NCBI GenBank assembly: GCA_038093975.1
Contig: JBBPTG010000094.1
Span: forward strand, 39,300 to 103,299
From: Chalciporus piperatus
Lineage: Eukaryota > Basidiomycota > Agaricomycetes > Boletales > Boletaceae
DNA: 64,000 nucleotides
Reading direction: 5' to 3'
Shown: piece after piece, positions 1 through 11,358 of the stretch
Position numbering within the stretch: the first letter of the stretch is position 1
How the letters are laid out: each line of letters opens with the position of its first letter
Program-made: the position numbers and the translations under genes
The notes under the pieces: model-generated
What the model saw: only the letters and a program-made list of their open reading frames with translations
Databases searched by the model: none
What the model was told of the DNA's origin: nothing

Positions 1-10
1 AGGAAACTAA

Positions 11-90
11 TTCCACGTGGAAAGTTGTTCTCATTACAGGGTACTCTGCAGGAGGGATAGGATTCGCACGTCCGAATTCGCCCAAAGTGT
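11..90 (+). pseudogene. Possible short-chain dehydrogenase remnant (5' part)
   Basis: One frame starting near position 11 reads WKVVLITGYSAGGIGFAR, which matches the N-terminal beta strand and TGxxxGIG cofactor loop of short-chain dehydrogenases, especially AYR1-like acyl-dihydroxyacetone-phosphate reductases. The frame then runs into PNSPKVLWRR, and no continuing SDR sequence (NNAG or YxxxK) is visible in the next 700 bases. It could be an exon of a gene cut by the window edge or a decayed copy; I favour a remnant. The rest of 90-798 holds only short unrelated frames. Confidence 0.25.
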
Positions 91-798
91 TGTGGAGAAG
101 GCACTGAGCACAAACCCATCTCCTTATATGACATTGGCTGGTTTTCCTTTTGCCAGTGGTTACCACGACAGTTCGTCCTTGAACAGATGTGCAACCGTCT
201 AATCGGCTAGGTTCGGTACCCATCACACTCTGTCGTATGTATCTTGCCTTGCATCCCTGGATACCGGGTTCTTGCTTTGAGGCAAACCCGTGGCTCGAGA
301 AGAGTCTGAAGGTAGGTTCTGCTCGCGATTTCGACCCGGGAATTCCCAAACGACTCCACAGAATTGGTCACCGACGTCCAATGGGACTTGCTTCGATGCT
401 GACCTCCTATTGGGAGTGTGGAACATTGTCCCTCCGACGAGGAGATTGTTGAATTCATGAGGGAACAGCTGTTGGAGGTCGCGGCGGCATCATAGGTTAT
501 TTTGGTGTAAAGCTCAATGTTGAGATCTGAATGAACATCGGTAACTTGTTCTATAAGTAGCATCCAACATCAGACCTCTGATCATCCGCGGTTATGGGCG
601 GATGTATTTCGGGTTCACAATCAAATCGACCAACCTCTTTGATTAAGCATGCACAGCTCTTGATCTCCGTGTCACGTACCTCACACCATCCGACAACGAC
701 AAAGTCGATCGAGTTACTATCCGTATAAAGAACGTTTCTGTTACAATTTGCTACAACTTGGTTATGATGCATCCCGTAGTTTAGAATTGGAGGCCGCC

Positions 799-1685
799 TT
801 ACACTTCCCCATACCCCTTCTCCTTGTACACCTTCTGCATCTGTGTGACAATCTTGTTGAGTCCCTCAAGCCATTTGTCGAGTTCCTCGTTGAGCTTGTC
901 GTCCGCGACGAACGCACCCCCATCTGGGTCTGAAGCAAGCCTTGCGTAAAAGTCTCTACGATACGGGCATGCTTTCATCGCAAGCTGTTTCGAAGGAGAC
1001 ATCAGCGTTATCAGATTTGTAGAATATAAAGTGAAAGAAGACGTACTGAAAATATTCCTTTGACGACAAAGTTGTGGTATTGCTTCAAGCTGCCTTCGTA
1101 TCCCGTTGTGAACGCCTTCGCAAGTTCAGTGTTTGGGTCGCTCTGAGCGGTGTGGAGCGCAAGGTAGGTGAACCAAAGGCCGCGAAGCAGCCACATGAGA
1201 CCTTCCGTTGCAGGCGTTTTCTTTTCCGATTTCTCGTTCAGAATCAGAAGCTCAAGGGTGGTCGATTGTGTAGGATGCGAGAGATACCGAGTGCGAACTT
1301 TCTGGTAAGGATTTAGAGTAGAGGCGAGAGAGGATGGATGGACTTGGTGCTTACTGTGATGTTGCCTTCGAGATCGCTCACGACGGGTGCGAATGCGGGG
1401 TTCTCCAGCAGCTCTGCCGTAGCAGAAGACAGGAGTTATGGTAGATGGACATCACAGCCCATCCATAGCGATCAACAAGAAGCACACGCACTGAATAGGC
1501 GTACAACACCCTCCGCTGCTTCCAAGAAACTGAGGGTATCAATTCCTGCATCTGTGATGGGGACATCGGCGAAGGACTACGGAACGTAGATCAGCCCCGA
1601 TCGCACATTAGAGATGGTCCTGACGAGGAAAGCTAGCTGAGCTGAATGGCAGACACACCTTGACGGTTTCAAGGAAGGGCGGCAT
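799..1685 (-). CDS. Glycolipid transfer protein (GLTP domain)
   Basis: Cytosolic carrier that moves glycosphingolipids such as glucosylceramide between membranes. About five exons join to a protein of roughly 200 residues, normal for GLTP. It begins MPPFLETVK, then SFADVPITDAGIDTLSFL, then a conserved block ending FAPVVSDLEGNIT. This is followed by KVRTRYLSHPTQSTTLELL, the signature WLLRGLWFTYLALH, and KGIFSLAMKACPYRRDFYA. The last exon ends KVYKEKGYGEV. The D...N...K and W residues of the sugar-headgroup site (VSDLEGNITKV and WLLRGL) are present, as is the late His in LKQYHNFVVKGIF. The start ATG at 1,685 is the first in frame and gives the usual short N-terminus. Introns are 45-60 nt with GT-AG ends. 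An EGH1-like glycosidase acting on related lipids lies about 25 kb away; I infer no operon-like link. Confidence 0.9.
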
Positions 1686-2030
1686 CGTCGTGTTGTATCA
1701 CAAGAGCAACGAGGACTTGATGTGGAACGGCGCCTCAGGCCTCATCCGCTGATCTAAGCCTGAACATAGCCGCAAAATAACACTCGGCAGAGCCTTTGCC
1801 GCAGAACGACTCGCTATCTAGTTCATTTCGAACATCACTACAAATCGGACGAATTGCAGGTCGAATGGTTGGGAATAATTGAGGAAAGAAGTATGGTCAC
1901 GAACAACTAATTATACTACGGCTCCGAGGGCAATGGCAAGGTAATGCACAAAGCTTGGTTCGGTTCTAACGGGGTTATCAACTCGTACGGTGACCGGAGT
2001 GCTCAGCGCTAACTTGCTCCTGCGTTTGGC
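1686..2030. other. Intergenic, GLTP 5' / RAD7 3'
   Basis: Upstream region of the leftward GLTP gene and 3' end region of RAD7. I see no further gene, RNA or repeat in it. Confidence 0.5.
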
Positions 2031-4247
2031 TCAATTCCAAACACCTTCAAGCCATTCTGAAACAGTCGCCTCAGGAAGTTGACCAAGGCGCTCGAAAACA
2101 GGTCGTACCTTAACAGCCCAACCTGTCCCTCTTACATGATTACATCCGAAAACGTTCACTTCTTCCAGTTTCTTCATCTTCAGTACGGTATCCTTCATGA
2201 TGAAATCATTTAATTCACGACACCAGCTGATGTCAAGCCACCGTAGATCAACCGCGGTCTTGAGCAGTCCAAGGGCTTCTGGGGAAATTGAACCCAAGGC
2301 ATTCAAATTTAGGTGTACGAGTGATGTCCCAGAGTGCGTGAGCAAGGCCGTGAATGTTGCGCTTGACAGAGCACGGTTTCGCGCGAGAGAGACGACATGG
2401 AGAGGTGGGTTGGGAGTGAACTCTTCACAGTCCACATCCATTCCAGATTCGTCTGCTTCCTCGGATGCGATGTACGGTTTGTTCCAGTTCTCGAAGAGCT
2501 TGGAAACACCTTCATCAGACAAACTCGGGAGACCTTCCAATCTCAGTTCAGAGATAAATCTCGCATACTTCCTGAGGCCCCGATCCAGAACTACGTCCGT
2601 GAGCGCTTCATGCCAAGATGGATTGAAGCTCTCCAAGGTGGGACCGTGTTTTTCAAGCAGTTCAAGCCAGCCGCTTTCTTCGATCCCGATCCCAGGATTC
2701 GAGAGGTCCAGCAATTTCAAAGGGGGTAAAGCGCAGAGTGGTTCCACGAAGCTGTCGTCAAGGAGTCCAACCTCCTTCAACTGCAGTTCTTCGAGCTTGG
2801 TGCAATTCCCCGCAAGCGATTGCACACATTCGAGATCAAAGCGGGGGCTTTGAGTAATACGGAATGATCGCAGCTCTGGTTTAGACTTGAAAAACTCGGT
2901 CCATGCGGCGGGGCGTACGAGGAATGGCCCAAGAAGGGTGATATGCGTCAACTGACGGAAGGACTTCGAAAAATCACTAATGGCGGCACAGGTGAGACGT
3001 CCACAATAGTCAAGATGTAGGTGCGTCAGGTTCGGATTGAGGCTCGCAAGCGTTGTGAAGGCTGGAGCAGTCAGGTCTGCAGATCACGGTGATGAGTATG
3101 GACGGTTAGTAGGGAGACGAGGCTTACTGGTAGCATCATAGAACCGAAGCTTCTCGTTTCGTACGTCATAAAACAAGTGGGCATTTTCTGGAGTTCTGCA
3201 TCTCCGGAGATTAGCGCTGAGAATTGGGCAACAAGCACCACTCACAGGCACCGGTTCCGAGCCAAGGTCTTCGCAATTTCGTCCATATTGACGGCACCAA
3301 TGTCTCCGAGTGCTTCGACATCGTCGATGTATTTTCCAATGAGCTAAATAGGACACGGATTGGAAGGGCAACCTCAGACAAAAGTTGTATAATTACCTCG
3401 ATGCATAAAGAAGCTAAGGTCGGAAACCGACGCTCCTCATGACTGATAACGTCACGCTTCTGAGCTGCGGGCTTGCGCTTTTTCGAAGCAGCCGGTTTCT
3501 TGAACGGATCAGCCCCAGACGCCTTCGCACACTGATGGCAAAGGTAACCTGGTGGCGGGTTTGCTGCCATAGTATATTTCGTCTGGAAAACGCATCAATT
3601 ATGCCAATGCCATCAGAAAGAGCCACTCTTACCACTGTGAATTGGTTTTCACACCGGGCGCAAGCCTCGAAGCTGCCAACAGGAGGCTTGGGATCTCCCA
3701 TTGACCATAAGTTCTTCGAGATAGTTTTGTACTCATCCTCCGAGGATCCTTCATATTCTCCATTTTCCTTTGCCTTCTTTTTCGCCTTCGCTTTAGTGGC
3801 TGTGGCCTTGCCTTTCGCACCTTTGCGTTTCTTTGCGGGAGATTCTTCCTCTACTTCGTCCAGTTGATCTGATGCATACCCCGAATTCTAACACGAGCTC
3901 AAGTAGGTATTAAAACGAATGCAACTGACTTACTCCGGCCGTTTGGTTTTTTCCACCTTGGCTCGTGGAACCTTCTGGAGCGGCAGTCTCATTCTCGTTC
4001 TGCTGAACTGTGGCATCGTTGGCTTGTTCGGTATTCTGGGCATCATTTTCACCATTCTGTCCTTGTCCCTGGTTCCTTGTGGCAGCACGGCGTCTAATGG
4101 TTAAGTGATTTATCCCGGATTCCTTGAAACCGCCTCCAATGGTGAGCAAAAACCTCCTGAGAGCGCCACAGTAATAAATAAACACACTCGAAGAAACTCT
4201 GTCAATGCTGAGGTCGGACCCCGCACGTTGTTACCCCTTCGACTCAT
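2031..4247 (-). CDS. RAD7: RAD7-like nucleotide excision repair protein (LRR)
   Basis: Rad7 works with Rad16 (NEF4) in global-genome nucleotide excision repair and as the substrate-binding part of a Cul3/Elongin ubiquitin ligase. The first exon reads MSRRGNNVRGPTSALTEFLR and joins across an intron to ESGINHLTIRRRAATRNQ, the invariant Rad7 N-terminus. A Gln/Asn/Glu-rich linker and a basic Lys/Arg-rich segment follow. Next comes the short zinc-binding block around GYLCHQCAKASGADPFKKP, and then about 300 residues of leucine-rich repeats (LEELQLKEVGLLDDSFVEPL, LKLLDLSN, LVHLNLNALG, LRWLDISWCRELND). Six or more exons are separated by 50-60 nt introns. The length of about 570 residues matches yeast Rad7. 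It is transcribed away from the window centre, tail to tail with nothing. Confidence 0.9.
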
Positions 4248-4500
4248 CGTTATATTCGAGTTTCACAGAACTAAAGGCGAAGTGAGAAGTTGGCTGGAGA
4301 ACGAGTTGCCACTTGGGAAGGCGCGCTCGTAAATTAGAGCGTGACACTTGAACACGATCTGTCACACAAATGTCACGCGTTTCATGACTCCCCCAACACG
4401 GCTCCGAAACTTGCGTAAGATTTCATTCATTTAGTCGCCCCTAGGCTAGGCAGACCCAAGAGTCGGATGAAGATAGTTCACCCTCCACTAGGTCATTCAT

Positions 4501-5936
4501 TCAGATCGACGCCCTGGCAACAGACAAGAAATTTATAACCTCCTCGATCGTCGGCCGGACATTCTGGTTACTCGACCAACACCGCTGCATGAAGTCCCAG
4601 TGAACATCATCAATGTGCGGCTCATTAGGACGTGCAGGCCGTAACCCCCGTGTCAAGCCAACCAGGACTTGCGCTTCGTTTTTGTAGTAATAGTACGGGA
4701 TCTTGCCTGTGAAAACCTGCAAGGACCAAATGAATGTTCACGACGAACTCGGACGAAGACTTGGCAGATGAAACATACTTGAAGCATGACCGACCCGAAC
4801 GAGTATATATCGCTCTGCGGTTCGGGTAAAATTTGCACAAGCTCTGACTGTTGGTCGTATCCGAGGTCGAAGAGCTCAGGTGCTGCCCATCGTACATTGC
4901 CCCGGATGTTTGACGTAAAGTAGGAGCTGCCTGTTGCCTCCATGAAAATTACCGAAAGGCCAAAATCCGAAAGACAGGCTTTCCCGTTGCCCTTGATGAG
5001 AACATTCGACTAATAACTGCAGGTGAGTGACACGAGACTACAGAAACTCGGATGTAAGATTCACCCCTGTCAAGTCACCGTGGACTATACCACATCCGTG
5101 AACTGGGGGGTAGAATTGGCCATGATAGCTATTCAACGAGTTGAGCGGACTTACGGTAATGAAGTCCATCTGCGATATCATTCAACTATCACTCTCATAA
5201 GCTCCGTTTATTTTAATGAGTATAGTCACTCACTAGCTGGAGCCTGGTTTGCGGGGAAAGTCCTGGTCGACGCTCCAGGTATCCACACAACGTTCCATCT
5301 TCGATCCAGGGGCAGACCATCGCCGGGACTTTACCGAAATCAAATGTTATACCGTACAGAGGCAGTACATTTTCATGCTCTAACTTCGCCCAAACCTTGA
5401 GTTCGCGACTGATCCTCTGAGAACATGATGTGAACGAGAGACGGAGGCACAGCAGAATACAACTACCTTGCTCTTGACATCCTTCAAATCGTCCTCAGTC
5501 AGATTTGTACGCATGACTTTCACAGCGACCTGAGGATATCAGAATGGGACCCATTGACAGCTCCTTCACGGCTGACCTCAATGACCCTGGAATCTCTGAG
5601 CCAGTCACATTTCCAGATGTCGCCAAAGCCTCCATACGCTGATGGATACTTATATCTCCGTAATAGCTCGCCAGTCAGGTCGACTGTGGAATGCGTCTGG
5701 CGAGTACTGCTATACAGTCTCGAACCGGTCAGATACGAACACTCAGGCATATAGTGACGTACCGCATCCGCAATTGAGGAACATAACACGTAGCTAGGCT
5801 CTCTTGACGGCCGCTCACCGTTGGAGAAGGCGTGAAGTCCACGGTGCTCCTGAACGGTTAGTTCTTCGTCAAATTTCGAAAAAAAGCCCTCACCCCAAGC
5901 AATCACCTTTAGGTGACTGCTTTTGAGAGTATTCAC
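4501..5936 (-). CDS. TKL-like protein kinase with HGDL catalytic loop
   Basis: Single kinase domain spread over about six exons. The glycine loop is in YGGFGDIWKCDW. The ATP-binding lysine is in VAVKVMRTNLTEDD, followed by RELKVWAKLEHENVLPLYG and the hinge AMVCPWIEDGTLCGYL. The catalytic loop is GIVHGDLTGSNVLI, followed by the DFG segment ACLSDFGLS, the activation end GNVRWAAPELF, and SDIYSFGSVMLQ. It ends CWSSNQNVRPTIEEVINFL. Glycine replaces the Arg of HRD, so the usual activation-loop phosphate contact is absent; Asp, Lys and DFG are kept, so I expect activity. The family is expanded in Agaricomycetes and mostly of unknown role. The N-terminal 70 residues match nothing I know, and the start at 5,936 is the least certain part. 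It is related to the kinase half of the gene at 8,561. Confidence 0.8.
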
Positions 5937-5965
5937 GAAGAATCCAGCGTCCTAACAATGCACGC

Positions 5966-6673
5966 TCAGTCCCTGCGACATTGGTCGTGTAATGTAAAAA
6001 GCTGACCCCGGTGGAAGCCCGGAGGTTCCAGACCCTGCGCTGCATGAGCACGTGTCAAGTTTTCGAGATATCGTTCAAATAACATGGACGTCACTACGAT
6101 TTCGTGGAGAAGATGGAAGCCACTTGGTTGCAAACAGAGAACGGCACATCCCTCGCTATCATTCACCATCGGGGATGATTTTTCCTCGTCGTAGGCAATA
6201 GCAATCGGTGCTATACACCCACTACCACAAGCAGAAAGCTGACTCGATTAACAGTGTTACATGTGATGGGAATAAAATGCAAATACTTACTAGAATGAGA
6301 TCGTCCCGCTTTCGCCAGCGGTACATTCGTTTATCGGTGGCTTCAAAGATCACAGAACTAAATTGAAGTAACGATGAGCTAAGTAGCCTGTTGCGAGGCC
6401 GAAAACCAACGTGAATTGATCTCTGCTGGTGGTGCGCAAGTCGATCGAGCGTGCGCCCACACGCAGATATGGTAGGTCCTCAACTTCCTCGTTCCATTTA
6501 ATGAGTCCAATTTCGGAATGGGATCCATGATCGTCAATAGAGGTGACGAGTGTCACCGCTCGGTGATCGCGTTGATCAAGCAACGTGTGAGACGTGAAGA
6601 GCAAGGTGCCTGAAGATGTAATGAACGTCGTCTGTGAAGAGTTTATCTTCACCCTCCGTAGACTGATGTTCAT
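5966..6673 (-). CDS. DUF6593-type protein (copy 1)
   Basis: Three exons (joins near 6,410/6,360 and 6,290/6,240) give about 200 residues with the layout shared by six loci in this window. An N-terminal strand section (NISLRRVKINSS, TLLFTSHTLLD) is followed by IGLIKWNEE (equivalent of the VIAVIHWH core). Then come an aromatic-basic section RMYRWRKRDDLILV, a middle strand IAPIAIAYDEEKSS, and the C-terminal helix LLHEIVVTSMLFERYLENL. The last element corresponds to the DxIVVTFxYVE helix ending the other copies. Function is unknown. The fold pattern (beta-rich, one C-terminal hydrophobic helix) resembles tubby/LURP-one-type proteins, which is inference only. It is the most divergent copy here. 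Confidence 0.65.
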
Positions 6674-7210
6674 CGTAAAGGAAAGTAATGCAGGGGTTTT
6701 TCTGGGTTTGGGAGGTTTGCAGTGGTCGTGAAATTGTAGATGGAAGGAGCACGGCTTTAAGGCGAAATGTAACACATCCGCATGACACAGCTCCTCCCCT
6801 TCGTGAGAGTAGCCCTTAGCCTGGTCAGGCGGTAGCCGGTTGCAACGTGCCTGCAACGGTCCTGGTAAGCGCCCAAAGTTCTCAGTGGCAGAAGCAGCGG
6901 TCCGGTACACGAGAGGACCTTCAAGTTCCCTGCTTTTCACTTGGGCGACCGCACGAACAAATGGAGGTGCGAAGTAGAATATAGTCTCCGCTGATAGCTG
7001 GACTGACTTTGTTGCAACTACATGACATGTTGCCAGTGAGGCCCGATCGGAGGGCTATGAGTGGCTATGCGTCAGAACATTGAGGGACGGTGAAAAGGTT
7101 CCGAGACTGACGTAATAAACCCTAGGACGGGGTTAGGGTTATCACTGGTTCTGAATCTGATTGCCTTGATACAAGTTGTCTGTGTGCTAACCTTCCCACG
7201 AGCAGATTCG
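6674..7210. promoter_or_regulatory. Divergent intergenic region DUF6593 copy 1 / HAP5
   Basis: A 537-base region between two divergently transcribed genes, so it should hold both promoters. It contains a short run ggggttagggtt near 7,130 but no extended telomere-like array. No ORF here looks coding. Confidence 0.4.
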
Positions 7211-8036
7211 ATGTCGCCAACCACGCCGTATGTCCAGCCTGGGGAGCCCCTCAACGACTTCCTGCGCTCCTTCTGGCAAAGACAAGTTGATGCTGCAGAA
7301 CAAGAAACACCTGATTACAGGCACCCACCGCTCCCCTTGGCGCGGATAAAAAAGGTGATGAAGAGTGATCCAGACGTGAAGGTACGCGAACCACCGCGAG
7401 CTCGTTTGCCGAGTATCAAACAATATCCAACCTATAGATGATTGCTGCAGATGCTCCCATCCTGTTTTGCAAAGCTTGTGAAAGTGCGTAAGCTACCACT
7501 CATGCGAATTTTCGGAGAGTGGCATTATTGAACATACGCATATGCACCATGATGGTTCACTGCTCCGCTTTCTTTCCAACCCAATATTGTTACTGATACG
7601 CGAACTTCACAGTCTTCATATCTGAAATAACAGCTCGCGCCTTCATCATCGCGGACTCAAATAAACGCCGTACATTATCTCGTGCGGACATAGCGAAAGC
7701 GCTCGCAAAGTCAGACCAGTTCGACTTTCTGATCGACATCGTCCCGAGGGAGGAAGTCCTCACGGGGCTGAGCCATGGTCCTAGTGGAGCAGGAGCTGTT
7801 CCAGGAAGTAATTTAGTTGCTGGTGTAAGCCTTCGGAACGATTTGGTTGCTAGTCACCTTGACGTAGATAATACGAATCCTCAGCCTAGTCAAAATGCTG
7901 CACCTCAGGAACAAGATCATCATTCTGACGGAGGGCAGGGTGGCGTATCATCGACGGCTGTACTAGATCAGGTAAGTCTGTTCTCTGTTCCCACTGACCG
8001 CGTTCTTACCATTCTGGATGTCTGCAGTTTTACTGA
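7211..8036 (+). CDS. HAP5: CCAAT-binding factor subunit HAP5 / NF-YC
   Basis: Histone-fold subunit of the heterotrimeric CCAAT-binding complex (Hap2/3/5), a nuclear transcription factor for respiration, iron and secondary metabolism genes. Exon 1 (7,211-7,381) reads [13 protein letters not shown] and ends [18 protein letters not shown]. Exon 2 starts at 7,438 with [15 protein letters not shown]. Exon 3 continues [29 protein letters not shown] and the family hallmark FDFLIDIVP. The alpha1-alpha3 histone-fold helices are complete. A Gln/Ser/His-rich tail follows. A final intron with donor at 7,972 gives the end LDQFY-stop at 8,036; read-through of that intron would add about 25 residues. Total about 200 residues. 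The start at 7,211 is preferred because the frame upstream is poor and the family begins close to the PLARIKK block. Confidence 0.9.
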
Positions 8037-8560
8037 CCAACTGTTCATGTAGTTTCATCCGTTACTCAGGGCCTCGCATTTGAAGCGGCCCTCGTAATAT
8101 CAAGACACTGTCTTCCGAGACGTCGCCGACTTTGAGTTGACTATTTACGCTCTCCAGCCAGTCCAAATCATGCACATTGGACATGTCCAGGGTATACTTT
8201 TTTGTGGTGGAAGGACCCATCCTCGTATATAGAAGCGATATTTCGCTGACTTCTAATTCACTCGGACTAGCGGAGTAACGGTAGAATCTGTATGTACGGT
8301 CAAATGCTTGTTGTTGAGTATGACATTCCAGTACGACAATCCTCCTCTCAGATATTTAGCACAAATTCTTGGGGGTGTTGGCTTCATAGACCGAAATCAA
8401 CTTGAAGGTTACCAAGCAGGTTCATCGCGTGCCGTAACCGGATAGGTCAACATCAGATCCGTTATTGGACTGCACTTGATCATCTATCAAGTATCAACGC
8501 AACGTTCAAACGTTCCATTACTTCATCTATCGCGATTCCCCTTGACTATATGACCCAGCG
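8037..8560. other. Intergenic, HAP5 3' / WD40-kinase 5'
   Basis: No gene-like frame; presumably the HAP5 3' UTR and the promoter of the WD40-kinase gene. Confidence 0.4.
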
Positions 8561-10972
8561 ATGAACCCTGATACCGGTGATGCCAGTGGAATACCAAATT
8601 CACTGGTGCTAACTGGCCACTCGCGTGCGGTATACTCGGTCGCATTTCTGCCTGATGGCAGTCAAGTTATCAGCGGGTCAATGGATGGGACGGTGAGGAA
8701 GTGGGGGGTGGAAGATGGTCGTGAGCTATCCACCATGGTGGACGGCAACGGCACAGTTGCAGCGATAGCTGTCTCGAGCGACGGACGATGGATAGCCACT
8801 GCCGCTGCGGCGAAACGGAATGTGACTCTATGGAATGCCGCGACACACGAAAAGGCCGTCGAGTCAACTGGCAGCCATTGGGGTGGTGTAGACTACCTGT
8901 CATTTTCCAGCGATTCGACGAGGATCGCCAGCGGGTCGGCTGATACGACGGTGATCGTCTGGGCGGTGCCGACGGGCGAGCAGCTCTCGGAGCCGTTCCG
9001 TGGGCACGTCGAGGCTGTGACATCCGTCGTCTTTTCCCCAGATGGACTCAAGCTCGCAAGTACCGACGTGCATAACATCCAGATTCGGGACAGCCATTCT
9101 GGTGACCTCGTGATTCCGCCGATCGAATTGGAGTCATGGTCGCTCGCGTGGTCTCCCAGCGGCCAGCAAATATACGCCTCGTCTAGCCAGCTGATAAAAT
9201 GCATCGATCCATCCACTGGCTCTACGCTCCTCGAGTGGAGAGCCCATGAATTGGGTATCACGCATATCTCTCTCTCACGCGACGGGCGGTTCATCGTGGT
9301 CGCGTCTAATTTTGCCAGAACCGCTCGGATCTGGAATACAGAGACGCAGAAAGAGTGGATGCGCCCACTCCAACATGAAACCTACGTGCGACATGTTGCC
9401 ATTTCACCGAATGCTACGCACGTTGTCTGTGGTACAGATGACACCAACGTTTACATTTGGTTGATCCCTGCCGATTCTACGTATGGTGATACGGTCACGA
9501 CACGGATGATTGGAAGCACGGTATGTATGAGATATGACGAGGTATTCAGCTAGTACACGATGCTCCTTTCTACAGGTAAAAGCCAGAGAGCTCAGTATCA
9601 AACCAGGTAACGCCATGGCAAGCTCTCAGACTTCGAATACTTTCCAACAGACCGCCTTGGGCAATGCATCCATCGAGTAAGCCACCCCCCGTTGAAAATG
9701 ATCATTTTTTTGAGTCACGGCCGACACATCACGCAACCCAGCTCCCCGAACGATATCACAAACGGTATCGTACGCGAACACAACGATCCATATACATCCG
9801 GTGGCTTTGCGGAAATCTACAGAGGCACTTACAATTCACCCTCGGGGACAATCAAAGTAAATGATATGATGCGGCAAAAGATGCCACTAACCATATTCTC
9901 AGGTCGCGATCAAATCCATCAAGACGTATGCAGAAGACGGCGGCAACTTGGAAAGGAAAAAGAGGGTATGCGGACGTGTTGGACGGATCCTCTGCCTGAC
10001 CGTCTGACATCGCAATCCAAACAGCGGCTCAATCGAGAGATCAGGGTTTGGTTCCAACTTGACCATTTCAATGTCCTCCCACTCCTTGGGACAGCAGAGG
10101 GATTCGGTCGATTCTCCGCCATGGTTTGTCCTTGGGTGGAGAACGGTACTCTGTCATCTTATCTGGACAATCGCTTTGAGAGCCTGAGAGCGGTTGAACT
10201 CATTGTGTTGGTGCGTATTAGTAACCTCCCTGCAGAGCGGAGTTGATTGACTCCCCTAGATCAATGATGTCGCCTCTGGGCTCCACTATTGTAAGCAGCG
10301 CTGACCTATCGATACTGACCCTGACATGGACGAACTCCTGTTCAGTACATTCTTGTTCAATCGTGCATGGCGACCTGTCCGGTGTATGTGATATCGATCT
10401 ACTTATTATCATGTCAGTGTTGATATACCATCCATACAGTCAAATGTACTCATCCGCGAGAATGGAAGAGCCTACATATGCGATTTTGGTCTCTCGAACG
10501 TGTTGAACGCGATGGGGATGGTGTCTTTCTCGAGTTCATACCAGCCTCGCGGAACGCTTCGATGGTCAGCCCCCGAATTACTCGACCTTGTGCCAACCGA
10601 AACCGACGAGGATGTAAAGATTGTCTCCTCAAAACGCACGGACGCATACTCGTTTGGATGCATCATGCTTCAGGTTCGTGGAAATGAGATCTGGATATCT
10701 TGCTTCGCCTCGTATGTTCTGACCGCGTAAATGATCGATAGACATTAACTGGAAAGGTCCCTTTTTACTATTACACACGCGAGGGACAGATCGTGCATGC
10801 GATCGCGAGTGGGATGACTCCGAGACGTCCTAGCATTGCATTAGTCACAGATCATCGATGGGCGTTCATGCACCGATGTTGGGCTGTTGGCGATGCTGAA
10901 AAGTCGCGGCCTACCAGTGACGAGATCGTCGATTTTACTACGAAAGAGCTCGCCGAAGGTACAGAACCTTAG
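8561..10972 (+). CDS. WD40 repeat - TKL-like protein kinase fusion
   Basis: The first 330 residues are WD40 blades: LTGHSRAVYSVAFLPDG, DGTVRKWG, STRIASGSADTTVIVWAV, GHVEAVTSVVFSPDG, RFIVVASNFARTARIWN and DTNVYIWLIP. Two introns follow. A 44-nt GT-AG intron at 9,607-9,650 puts the WD40 frame directly into the kinase frame (SIKP joined to DRLGQC...HGRHITQPSS). The kinase has glycine loop TSGGFAEIYRGTY, VAIKSIK, REIRVWFQLDHFNVLPLLG, hinge AMVCPWVENGTL and catalytic loop SIVHGDLSGSNVLI. It then has ICDFGLSN, GTLRWSAPELLD, AYSFGCIML and the end DFTTKELAEGTEP. If that 44-nt intron is not used, WD40 stops at 9,680 and the kinase begins at ATG 9,698. A fused protein of about 700 residues is therefore likely but not proven. 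The part after 10,050 is duplicated at 36,835-37,757. Confidence 0.75.
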
Positions 10973-11358
10973 AGGGGATGAAACGCATCGCACAGAGGGT
11001 TCAGGTACTTGACGCCTGACGTTCGTGATGATACATGGCTTCGCCATGATTTAGAAGGAACCATGCCAGATACTGTCGCATGTTCGCTTATTCCGAGTCA
11101 GGACGTAACCCTTCTATTCGATGTTTTGCTCCTAACTGCAACATGTACTCGTAGCAATCCTGTGAAATTGTCAATTAATGCCTTTATCGTGATCCATGTA
11201 AAATCAACAGAAGGTAAAGGGAGGTAGATGCGTACAACCAAGGTAATCTCGAACAGCTGTTCTGTTCGGCGTTGATACCTAATTACATCAATGAGGGTTC
11301 TGTTTACTTACTCTGGAGTGACAACTTGCGTGCGTCGGGCGACCGAATGACTTGTAGC
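10973..11358. other. Intergenic between convergent kinase and RRP46
   Basis: 3' regions of two convergent genes; nothing else seen. The same stretch recurs inverted at about 36,449-36,834 with very few changes. Confidence 0.4.

Noticed and set aside
2197..2853. Plus-strand frame of 218 codons
   Set aside because: Antisense shadow of the RAD7 leucine-rich repeats, Ser/Arg-rich, no domain.
7128..7142. ggggttagggtt, telomere-like string
   Set aside because: Fewer than two units and no array; expected by chance.
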